Source of the DNA: Hellea sp.
Lineage (GTDB): Bacteria > Pseudomonadota > Alphaproteobacteria > Caulobacterales > Maricaulaceae
Assembly (NCBI GenBank): GCA_020629135.1
Contig: JAHDDX010000005.1
Location: 1 to 64,000 of the forward strand
Direction of reading: 5' to 3'
Length of the DNA: 64,000 bases
Shown here in pieces: positions 1 through 8,334 of this stretch. Position 1 is the stretch's first letter, and each line of letters starts with the position of its first letter. The notes below the pieces were generated by a model. The model was not told the DNA's origin. It ran no database searches and was given only the letters and a program-made list of their open reading frames with translations. Both the position numbers and the translations under genes were made by a program.

Positions 1-35
1 TTCATCGGAATAAATAGACATAGTAAAACCAAAAA

Positions 36-545
36 ATGACACAAAATAATACCGGTATTTTTATCGCTTTGGGGGCGAACCTGTCCAACCCAAAAGATAG
101 TTTTTCTCAGGCTTTGGCAATGATGGAAAAGCAAAACATCGCGGTTGAGAGAAAGTCGGGCCTCTGGCAGTCCCCGGCCTGGCCACCGGGTAGTGATGCA
201 CCTGATTATTTGAACGCCGTGATCGGCGTTAAATATGAAGGTTCGCCCCAGGCGCTCTTGGCAACCCTGCATGAGATCGAGGCGGCGCTCGGACGGGTCA
301 GGACGGTTCGCAACGCGCCGCGTACTTTGGATCTCGATATTCTGGATTTTTCGGGTCAGATCATCGATAGCGCTGACTTGATCCTGCCGCATCCGCGTAT
401 GCTGAGCCGTGGCTTTGTATTGTTTCCCTTGGAAGAAATTGAGCCCAAATGGATTGACCCGGTCCACAGACAATCACTTAGCGATCATATTGCCAGGCTG
501 CCTATGGCCGATGTTGATGCCATGCACAGGGTAGGCCCTCTATGA
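36..545 (+). CDS. folK: 2-amino-4-hydroxy-6-hydroxymethyldihydropteridine diphosphokinase
   Basis: ORF with HPPK motifs: ALGANLSNP, LNAVIGVKYEGSPQALLATLHEIEAALGRVR, APRTLDLDIL, LPHPRM. Confidence 0.95.
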   Translation: MTQNNTGIFIALGANLSNPKDSFSQALAMMEKQNIAVERKSGLWQSPAWPPGSDAPDYLNAVIGVKYEGSPQALLATLHEIEAALGRVRTVRNAPRTLDLDILDFSGQIIDSADLILPHPRMLSRGFVLFPLEEIEPKWIDPVHRQSLSDHIARLPMADVDAMHRVGPL

Positions 546-552
546 TGTCCCT

Positions 553-1404
553 ATGATTTCCCAGGCCGATATCGATCAATATCATGAACTCGGCTATTGT
601 GTTTTGCCGAACTTTAAGTCTCTGGATGATATTGCAACACTCAAAACCCGCGCGCTTGAAATCGTCCAGGCGCATGATCTTAGCGAGCAAAAAACGATCT
701 TTACGACGGATCGCTCTGAAGCGGATATATTGATGCGGTCCAACAATTATTTCTTGGATAGCGACAACTCGGTACGATGTTTTTTTGAAGAAGAAGCCTT
801 TGATGCGAACGGTGACCTCAACCAGGACCTGGCTCTGAGCATCAACAAAATTGGCCATGCCATGCACGATCTTGATCCGGTATTTCGAAAATTCACCTCC
901 GGCGAAGATCTGCATCAGGTCGCAACGGGCCTCGGTCAGCAAAGTCCCGAGCTTCGCCAATCCATGTATATTTTCAAACAGCCCCGAATAGGGGGCAAAG
1001 TGGGATGGCATCAGGACGCAACATTTTTCTATACGGAGCCGATTTCGGTGATCACTTTCTGGTTTGCTTTGGAGGATGCAACGCTTGAGAATGGCTGCCT
1101 TTGGGTGGAACCGGGTGGCCATCGCTCTGATCTCAGAGAGCGTTTTGAGCGCGAAGGGCGTCAGATTAAAATGCGACAAATCAGTGATCAAGTCTGGCCA
1201 GAAAACGAGACTGCAATACCGCTGGAGGTCAAGACGGGAACCCTGATTTGTTTCCACGGTGTGTTGCCCCACTACAGCGCTGAAAATCGGTCCGAAAATG
1301 CGAGGCACGCGCTGACCTTACATGTGACAGACGGGGCAAGTGTCTATGCAGCTGAAAACTGGATACAACGCAGCGCAGATTTCCCCGTTCGTGGTTTCAT
1401 TTGA
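553..1404 (+). CDS. Phytanoyl-CoA dioxygenase (PhyH) family protein
   Basis: ORF with Fe/2OG dioxygenase features: GWHQDATFFYTEP, LENGCLWVEPGGHRS, HYSAENRSENARHALTLH. Confidence 0.88.
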   Translation: MISQADIDQYHELGYCVLPNFKSLDDIATLKTRALEIVQAHDLSEQKTIFTTDRSEADILMRSNNYFLDSDNSVRCFFEEEAFDANGDLNQDLALSINKIGHAMHDLDPVFRKFTSGEDLHQVATGLGQQSPELRQSMYIFKQPRIGGKVGWHQDATFFYTEPISVITFWFALEDATLENGCLWVEPGGHRSDLRERFEREGRQIKMRQISDQVWPENETAIPLEVKTGTLICFHGVLPHYSAENRSENARHALTLHVTDGASVYAAENWIQRSADFPVRGFI

Positions 1405-1504
1405 CGAATTGCAAACAGTTTTCTCTTAAACGGGCGTTGCCAGAATCACTCCTCTCGGCCTAGACCTGTGTCAGATCGTCTTTTTATCCTTAAGGTCATC
1501 AATT

Positions 1505-2101
1505 TTGGCAAAGCTCTATTTCAATTTCGGCGCCATGAATGCAGGTAAGTCGACCATATTATTGCAGGCGGCCTATAATTATACTGAGCGCGGTATGGAG
1601 ACGGTATTGCTAAAACCCGCGCTGGATGACCGTGCAGGCAGTTCGCAAGAAATCTCTTCTCGTATTGGGTTAAAGCGCGAAGCCCATACCTTTCGCGACG
1701 GGACCAATCTATTTGACTTTGTAAGCGACATGAAGGCTGCGCAGCGGATTGACTGTGTCCTGGTGGACGAGGCCCAATTTTTGACCCGTGATCAGGTTTG
1801 GCAATTGTCCCAGGTCGCGGATGACCTTCGGATACCCGTCATGTGCTATGGGCTCAGGACCGATTTCAAAGGCGATTTGTTTTCCGGTAGCGCCGCCTTG
1901 TTGGCGGCGGCCGACAATCTTAAGGAAATCAAGACTTTGTGCTGGTGTGGGCGGAAAGCCACTATGAATTTGCGTTTTGATCAGGGCGGCGCGGCTGTCT
2001 CTGAAGGGACGCAGATAGAGATCGGCGGCAATGAAAGATATGTCAGCCTGTGCCGCAAACACTGGGTCGCCAAACAAAGCGAACGACCCAGTTCGGAATA
2101 A
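1505..2101 (+). CDS. tdk: Thymidine kinase
   Basis: [20 protein letters not shown]-loop, [48 protein letters not shown] start. Confidence 0.95.
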   Translation: MAKLYFNFGAMNAGKSTILLQAAYNYTERGMETVLLKPALDDRAGSSQEISSRIGLKREAHTFRDGTNLFDFVSDMKAAQRIDCVLVDEAQFLTRDQVWQLSQVADDLRIPVMCYGLRTDFKGDLFSGSAALLAAADNLKEIKTLCWCGRKATMNLRFDQGGAAVSEGTQIEIGGNERYVSLCRKHWVAKQSERPSSE

Positions 2102-2188
2102 ATTGCCTGGCTGGGTGATCAAAGTGTTTTACTTTGACCCGAATAGGTGAAAAGTCAAAAAGACAACAACCAAATGGAAGCAAGGTCT

Positions 2189-3667
2189 ATGACGCTGGAT
2201 TGTGATCTCTTTGTCATTGGAGGCGGGATTAATGGAACTGCCGTGGCGCGGGACGCTGCGGGAAGGGGCCTTAAGATCGTTCTGGCTGAAAAGGACGATC
2301 TGGCGCAGCATACTTCGTCGTCCAGCACCAAGCTTATTCATGGCGGCCTGCGATATCTTGAGCAATATGAGTTTCGTCTGGTACGTGAGGCGCTTAAAGA
2401 AAGAGATGTTCTTTTGCGAGCAGCGCCGCACATAATTTCGCCGATGCGCTTTGTCCTGCCACATGAGAAAGGTCTGCGCCCGAAATGGATTTTGAAGGCG
2501 GGGCTCTTTCTATATGACAGCCTGGCCGGAAAAAGCGTTTTACCCGATTCAGAGCAGATTAAATTAACCGGGTCCGCGCGCCACCGGGCACTGAAATCAG
2601 AGTTTACAGACGGCTTTGAATATTCCGATTGCTGGGTTGAAGATGCACGATTAGTGGTCCTCAATGCCGTGGCGGCGCGGGAAAAAGGGGCAGATATTCG
2701 CACGCACACGCGGGTTGAAAGCATTGAAGTTGCCCAGGGACATTACCTTGTCACCATGAAAAATATGGACGGTTCCGTCGAGACATTGAGCGCCAAAGGT
2801 GTGGTCAATGCAGCCGGTCCCTGGGTCGACCAGATTATGGACAAGGTCAATGACACGCCGGATGACGACCATTTGCGATTGGTCAAAGGCAGTCACATTG
2901 TTGTCGATCAACTTTTCGAAGGGGACCACGCTTATATTTTTCAGAACAAAGATGGACGGGTTGTGTTCGCGATCCCCTATGAGCAGGCTTATACGCTGAT
3001 TGGGACGACCGATGTGCCGTTTAAATTTGAAGATGGTAAACCAAAAGCTTCATCCGAGGAAATTTCCTATCTTTGTACGGCCGCAAGCGAGTATTTTAAA
3101 AGTCCAGTGACACCAGAAGATGTCCGTTGGACATATTCCGGTGTTCGTCCGCTTTATGATGATAAAAGCGACAACGCGTCCGAAGTCACCCGGGACTATG
3201 TTTTGGATGTGGATGTGCTGACGGATAACGCGCCGTTTTTGTCCGTTTATGGCGGCAAGATCACAACGTCACGAAAGCTGGCGGCCCATGCGCTAAAAGC
3301 CCTTTCGGAGTATTTTCCGGATATGGGTGAAAAATGGACGGCGACAACGAGCTTGCCAGGCGGGGATATCCCAAATGGCGATTTTGACGCCTTTTATCAG
3401 AGCAAGTTGGGAGAACTGCCTAAGCTGGCGTCAAAAACGATCCTGCGTCTTTGTCGTTATTATGGATCGCGCCTAAACCAGATTATGGCGGACTCGACAG
3501 GATTTTCGGAAATGATCTGCGGTGATATCAGCGCGGCGGAGGTCGATTACCTAGTAGAACATGAATGGGCACGGTCGGCAGATGATATTCTTTGGCGGCG
3601 AACCAAAACGGGGCTTCATATTGACGGTGTTGGGGTCAAAGCACTTGAGGATTATCTTGCGAGTTAA
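2189..3667 (+). CDS. glpD: Glycerol-3-phosphate dehydrogenase (FAD-dependent)
   Basis: VIGGGINGTAVARDAAGRGL FAD motif, SSSSTKLIHGGLRYLEQYEF, SVYGGKITTSRKLAAHAL; ORF open from 2147, start approximate. Confidence 0.93.
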   Translation: MTLDCDLFVIGGGINGTAVARDAAGRGLKIVLAEKDDLAQHTSSSSTKLIHGGLRYLEQYEFRLVREALKERDVLLRAAPHIISPMRFVLPHEKGLRPKWILKAGLFLYDSLAGKSVLPDSEQIKLTGSARHRALKSEFTDGFEYSDCWVEDARLVVLNAVAAREKGADIRTHTRVESIEVAQGHYLVTMKNMDGSVETLSAKGVVNAAGPWVDQIMDKVNDTPDDDHLRLVKGSHIVVDQLFEGDHAYIFQNKDGRVVFAIPYEQAYTLIGTTDVPFKFEDGKPKASSEEISYLCTAASEYFKSPVTPEDVRWTYSGVRPLYDDKSDNASEVTRDYVLDVDVLTDNAPFLSVYGGKITTSRKLAAHALKALSEYFPDMGEKWTATTSLPGGDIPNGDFDAFYQSKLGELPKLASKTILRLCRYYGSRLNQIMADSTGFSEMICGDISAAEVDYLVEHEWARSADDILWRRTKTGLHIDGVGVKALEDYLAS

Positions 3668-4860
3668 GCACTTGCGCTAACACCCCACTTTTTCTCAAGT
3701 TTTGCCTCAGCGCGCGGACAAATATTGACCTTACTCAAATCGCCTTCTGCCCATTCCATTACCCGTTTATCCATGACCGAAAACCAGATTGGCGGCACAA
3801 AGGCCATGGCAAAACAGCCGCCATATCCGGTTGGTAAGCTTGGTACGTCATTGTAATCCCGCAAAACCTGATAGGGGCGTTGTGGGAAGGCATGATGATC
3901 AGAATGTCTCTGCAAATTGAAAGACACCAGATTGGAGTAGGTATGGTTGGTATTCCAGCTATGTTTGGGCTGACAGCGTTCATATTTGCCGTTCGCCAGC
4001 ATTTCCCGTTTCAGACCGTAATGCTCGACATAATTGGCTTGGGTGAGGGCAAGCCAGGCTAGAAAATGGTGCGGGATAAGAAAGATCAGGATCGACCAGC
4101 CAAACAGAGCAACAAATAAAGCGCTCGCTGCGAGGGTAACAGCATAGACCTGCAAAACATCATTGTGGATTGACCAAAAGCGGTGTCCTTTTTTGGCGAG
4201 GCGGGCTTTCTCATAGGAAATACCGCGCACAAATGTGCCGGATAACTCCCGGACCATAAAGGCGTAAAAGTTTTCTCCCATACGCGAGCTGGCCGGGTCC
4301 TCCGGGGTCGCGACCCAGGTATGATGCCCCTTATTATGTTCGATATTAAAATGCCCATAGCCCATGATCATATTCCCGATCTTGGCTGAAAGACGATCAA
4401 GCTTATTCGCTTTATGCCCAAGTTCATGGGTCAGCGCCATAACGCCGCCACTGTTAATACCAACGCCAAATATCAGGGCCAAAATAGCCCACCATGGCAG
4501 GTTTTGCGTGCCGACAAACACGACAAATGCGATAAATAATGCGATCGCGATATAAATCTGGGAATGAATGACGAAGCGATAATAATTGTCCTCTGCCATG
4601 GCATTGACGACTTCTTCTGGGGGATTGTGTTCATCTTCGCCCAGAAGGAAATCCATCAAAGGCGTGAAAGCATAGAAAAACAACATGGGTATCAAAGTTA
4701 CAATCGGATTTTTCCCGAGAGCAAAATAAAGCCAGATCGTGCTGAAGGACGCGAATACGGGGATCAGGATCAGCCACCAATAATACCGCTTTCCATCTTT
4801 ATAAATGATGGTGTCGCCATTTTCCGTACGGCCTGTGAATTGTCCGGTTGCCGTTGTCAT
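3664..4860 (-). CDS. alkB: Alkane 1-monooxygenase, membrane fatty acid desaturase-like
   Basis: Histidine boxes HELGHK, EHNKGHHTWVATPEDPASSR, NYVEHYGL, LQRHSDHHAFPQRPYQVLR; start set at MTTATGQF. Confidence 0.92.
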   Translation of the reverse strand: MTTATGQFTGRTENGDTIIYKDGKRYYWWLILIPVFASFSTIWLYFALGKNPIVTLIPMLFFYAFTPLMDFLLGEDEHNPPEEVVNAMAEDNYYRFVIHSQIYIAIALFIAFVVFVGTQNLPWWAILALIFGVGINSGGVMALTHELGHKANKLDRLSAKIGNMIMGYGHFNIEHNKGHHTWVATPEDPASSRMGENFYAFMVRELSGTFVRGISYEKARLAKKGHRFWSIHNDVLQVYAVTLAASALFVALFGWSILIFLIPHHFLAWLALTQANYVEHYGLKREMLANGKYERCQPKHSWNTNHTYSNLVSFNLQRHSDHHAFPQRPYQVLRDYNDVPSLPTGYGGCFAMAFVPPIWFSVMDKRVMEWAEGDLSKVNICPRAEAKLEKKWGVSASA

Positions 4861-5270
4861 GATCTTTGGCTTTCTAAGGTTGCGGCCCCGTCCCAACCTT
4901 CAAAGGGCCGGCAGAGGTCTGCCATGGGGTGAAGCGTGTTTAGAATTTTCGTGACTTTTTCCACGATATAGGGGCCGTCCAAATCATAAAGGACCCGTCG
5001 CCCGTCTTTTCGCGAGACCGTGATGCCGGCTTGTTCCAACTGCGCCAGATGTCGGGATATCACGGAGCGGTCCTGGGATAATCCTCGGGCAATTGTGGAC
5101 ACATCACTGACGCCGATTGAGATGATTTTCTTTAAAATTTCGATCCGTGTGGGATCACATAAAGCTTTTAAGAAACGTGTGTCCAATACGCCGATAAGGG
5201 CCTCGGATAGAGCTTTGTGTTCTTCGGTAAGGGGGTGATTGTCATTCTTCATGCGCGTATATGTGCACAC
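4857..5270 (-). CDS. ArsR-family winged-helix transcriptional regulator
   Basis: KALCDPTRIEILKKI...LSQDRSVISRHLAQLEQAGITVSRKDGRRVLYDL; stop overlaps the alkB start (ATGA). Confidence 0.9.
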   Translation of the reverse strand: MCTYTRMKNDNHPLTEEHKALSEALIGVLDTRFLKALCDPTRIEILKKIISIGVSDVSTIARGLSQDRSVISRHLAQLEQAGITVSRKDGRRVLYDLDGPYIVEKVTKILNTLHPMADLCRPFEGWDGAATLESQRS

Positions 5271-5281
5271 ATATGCACATA
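5261..5281. promoter_or_regulatory. Inverted repeat at arsR/alkB start, candidate operator
   Basis: ATGTGCA-CACATA-TGCACAT perfect 7-bp arms at the start of the ArsR ORF (position good to about 1 nt). Confidence 0.5.
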
Positions 5282-5539
5282 AGTCAACGGCTTTAAAAAT
5301 CTACAAATATCTTATTCCTCAAGAAGCTACTTAATCGAAAGGCTTGGACGCTTTTTTGAAATCTAAAAATGAGCAAAGCGACTATGAGGCGAAATAAAAT
5401 TCTCAAAAATAAAAATTTTCCACAGGCTAAGTTGTTTAGGCGTTAATAGTCCCTAGACAGCTTAAAAAATTGTGCGAAAGTGAAACAATCTTGACAAAAG
5501 AACAAATAACGAACATATAGCGAAAAACTAGGTGATATT

Positions 5540-6010
5540 ATGGCCGGATCTGTAAACAAAGTAATCCTTGTCGGAAATGTTGGAAAAGACCCTGAAACCC
5601 GTACGTTTAACAATGGTGGAAAGGTCTGTAACTTTTCTCTGGCCACGTCAGAGACATGGCGCGACAAACAATCTGGTGAACGGCGCGAAAATACGCAGTG
5701 GCACAATATTGCAATATTCAACGAAAACCTTGTTAAGGTCGTTGAGAATTACGTTAAAAAAGGCAGCAAATTATATATTGAAGGTCAACTTCAAACCCGT
5801 AAGTGGCAGGATCGTGATGGCAATGACCGGTACACGACCGAAGTTGTTCTGCAGCGTTTCCGGGGTGAACTCGTCCTCCTGGATAGCCGTAATGGCGGCG
5901 GCGGAGGTGGCGGTGGCTACAATATGGACCAAGGCGGCGGGTCTCGTTCTGCCTCTACCATGGAAGGTCCTAAGGAAGACTTTGACCTGGATGATGAAAT
6001 TCCGTTTTAG
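5540..6010 (+). CDS. ssb: Single-stranded DNA-binding protein
   Basis: MAGSVNKVILVGNVGKDPETR, OB fold, Gly-rich linker, C-terminal acidic tip DLDDEIPF. Confidence 0.97.
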   Translation: MAGSVNKVILVGNVGKDPETRTFNNGGKVCNFSLATSETWRDKQSGERRENTQWHNIAIFNENLVKVVENYVKKGSKLYIEGQLQTRKWQDRDGNDRYTTEVVLQRFRGELVLLDSRNGGGGGGGGYNMDQGGGSRSASTMEGPKEDFDLDDEIPF

Positions 6011-6034
6011 GATAAACTTTCGAATTCAAAATAA

Positions 6035-6070
6035 AAAAGCCCCGTCAACCTATATGGCTGCGGGGCTTTG
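6035..6070. terminator. Rho-independent terminator between convergent ssb and dsbA-like gene
   Basis: AAAGCCCCG ... CGGGGCTTT hairpin, A-rich and T-rich flanks. Confidence 0.75.
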
Positions 6071-6090
6071 CTATATCTAATTACTGTAAA

Positions 6091-6813
6091 TTAGCTGGCG
6101 AGTTCTTCGGCCAGCATTTTTCTAAGCTTTAAGGTGTCAGCCCCGGAAAGATATTGATCATTGATCATGAAGAATGGCGTTCCGGTTAATGGAGTCAGGC
6201 GGTTTCCGAGAACCATCGTATCTTCGATGAGTTTGCTGATTTCCGGGTCTTTCATGTCACCTTCAAGGCGGGCTGTATTCAATCCGATTTTTTCAGCGAT
6301 TTTCATAATGCGGTCCTGGTTGAGACTTCGCTCAGCCATCAGAGCCAGATGCATGTCAAAATATTTGTCCTGACGGTGAGCGGCAAGCGCGGCTTTGGCG
6401 GCGATACGGGATGTCTTGGTTCGACCGTCCAAGATCGGCATTTCCTTGAAAATTACACGGACATCTTTTGGGTGCTCTTCCATTGCGGATTGGAGCCAAT
6501 CCGTTGAGCGCTTACAATAACCGCAATTATAATCAAAAAACTCTACAATCGTAACTTTAGCATCGTCTGGACCTATAACAACATCACGAGGATCGTTCAG
6601 GATTTGATCTTTGACGGCTGTGATTGACGCCATTTCTTCTTTTTTCTGAAGTTCGATCAGCGCTTCGCGGACGATTTCTGGATTCTCCAAAAGATATTCG
6701 CGTACAATTTCTTTGACATCATCTTTTGACATAGCTCCGGCTTGGCCGGCTTGAGCGCAGCTTGATAGAGCGATCGTGCTTGTCATAAGAAGAAGGGTGG
6801 CTAGGCGTCTCAT
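6091..6813 (-). CDS. DsbA/DsbG-family thioredoxin-fold protein, secreted
   Basis: Signal/lipobox-like N-terminus (LSSCAQAG), VEFFDYNCGYCKRS (CxxC), TGTPFFMINDQYLSGA. Confidence 0.9.
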   Translation of the reverse strand: MRRLATLLLMTSTIALSSCAQAGQAGAMSKDDVKEIVREYLLENPEIVREALIELQKKEEMASITAVKDQILNDPRDVVIGPDDAKVTIVEFFDYNCGYCKRSTDWLQSAMEEHPKDVRVIFKEMPILDGRTKTSRIAAKAALAAHRQDKYFDMHLALMAERSLNQDRIMKIAEKIGLNTARLEGDMKDPEISKLIEDTMVLGNRLTPLTGTPFFMINDQYLSGADTLKLRKMLAEELAS

Positions 6814-6862
6814 TTTTTTATCTCCAAATTTCGCGAGAATTTACAGGAAAAACCTTAATAAA

Positions 6863-8254
6863 TTAGGGCTTGGGTTTATATCTTTTACTTTTTTTCTGTG
6901 CGAGTTGCGTGTCGGCAATCACGATAATATCACTGGCCCGTCGCCATTGTGGAATGTTGCGGGGCAGGTCTTCCTGAGCCCGCCGGGCAAATGAACTGGC
7001 GCGTTGCAAATCACCCATATTATAGGCCTGTTCGGCTATCGCATATTTCGCCAAGGCTTCTTGATTTATCCGTCCGTAGCCCTGCGACAGGTAATACCAT
7101 CCATAACTGTTCTCTGGCTCATTGGTCAGGGCTAGTTTTAACAGGTCGATAGCTTCCTGTACCGATTCATTGCTATCCTGTTCGATCAATGCCTGGGCTA
7201 ACATAATCTGGAACAAAGGTGCATTGGGTCTAAGTTCTAACGCTTTCCGAATTGGACCGATCGCTTGTTCACCTTGTCCGCTTTCATATAAAATTTGCCC
7301 CTTAAGCTCATGAAAATAGGCGTTGTCCGGCTCCAGTTTAATTAACTCATCAATTTCAAAAATGGCGTTTTTCAAACTGGCTGAACGAAAATAAGCAACG
7401 GCTCGGGCATATCGCGCTTCACGAGAGGAATCTGTTTCAGGGTATCGAGAGAAAACGAGTTGCGGGGCGTCCAGGAAACCTCGAAGCTTGGCTTTCGTCA
7501 TTTCGAGGCGCGTTGAATCCAGCTCTGAATCCGGCGTGTCAGTGTATGGGCTTTCTTCGACGACTTCGCGAAGCGCATCGATACGGGAACTGGAAAGGGG
7601 ATGGCTTCTGAAGTAAGGATAGCGCTTCGCCTGAGACAGAACTTCCTGATAACGAAACTTATCAAAAAAGTCGATCAGCCCTTGTCCTGATTGTCCGCTT
7701 CTTTCCATATATTGAGCCGCATATTGATCTGCGGCTGACTCATTTGTTCGAGTGTAAGCCAGGAATTCCAATGCGCCGAACTGAGTAGACCCGCCTAAAA
7801 TCAGCGCGCCAGCTTGGCCTTCTCCAGCTAATATTGCGGCTAAGCCAACGCCTGCAGCCAGAAGCATAGCGCCATAGGCACTTCGCGTGCCGTAATCACT
7901 CCGTGCAAGGTGACCCCCAGCTATATGACCGGCTTCGTGTGCGATAACGCCCTTCAGCTGATTGGGGGTTTCGCTTTCCAGGATCAAGCCGGTGTGCAGG
8001 AAGATATTTTGACCTCGGGTCACAAACGCATTTAGCGAGTTGTCATTGACGATATATAAATCAACACTATCGTCATTAAGCCCGGCTGCTCGAAAAATAG
8101 GAGTCGAGTAATCTCTAAGGGTTTCCTCTATCTCCGTATCGCGAAGCAGAGACTGCGCCATGGCAGAAACAGTAATCGAGCCAATAAGACAGCTCGCCAA
8201 AAGTCCGCGAAAAAACAATGACAGTGATGTGCGTCGAAAATTCATTTTAATCAA
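6863..8254 (-). CDS. M48-family periplasmic metalloprotease with TPR repeats (BepA/YfgC-like)
   Basis: HEAGHIAGGHLAR zinc motif, NESAADQYA, C-terminal TPR. Confidence 0.92.
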   Translation of the reverse strand: MIKMNFRRTSLSLFFRGLLASCLIGSITVSAMAQSLLRDTEIEETLRDYSTPIFRAAGLNDDSVDLYIVNDNSLNAFVTRGQNIFLHTGLILESETPNQLKGVIAHEAGHIAGGHLARSDYGTRSAYGAMLLAAGVGLAAILAGEGQAGALILGGSTQFGALEFLAYTRTNESAADQYAAQYMERSGQSGQGLIDFFDKFRYQEVLSQAKRYPYFRSHPLSSSRIDALREVVEESPYTDTPDSELDSTRLEMTKAKLRGFLDAPQLVFSRYPETDSSREARYARAVAYFRSASLKNAIFEIDELIKLEPDNAYFHELKGQILYESGQGEQAIGPIRKALELRPNAPLFQIMLAQALIEQDSNESVQEAIDLLKLALTNEPENSYGWYYLSQGYGRINQEALAKYAIAEQAYNMGDLQRASSFARRAQEDLPRNIPQWRRASDIIVIADTQLAQKKSKRYKPKP

Positions 8255-8334
8255 TTACTTCCCTGACACCAAAATCGCCCTTACTTAAGGCCGCGTCAAG
8301 TGACGGGACTGTAACATTACAGTGAATTTACAGG

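Noticed and set aside
502-1308. 268-aa minus-strand ORF
   Set aside because: Fully antisense to the recognisable PhyH gene; composition looks like a shadow ORF.
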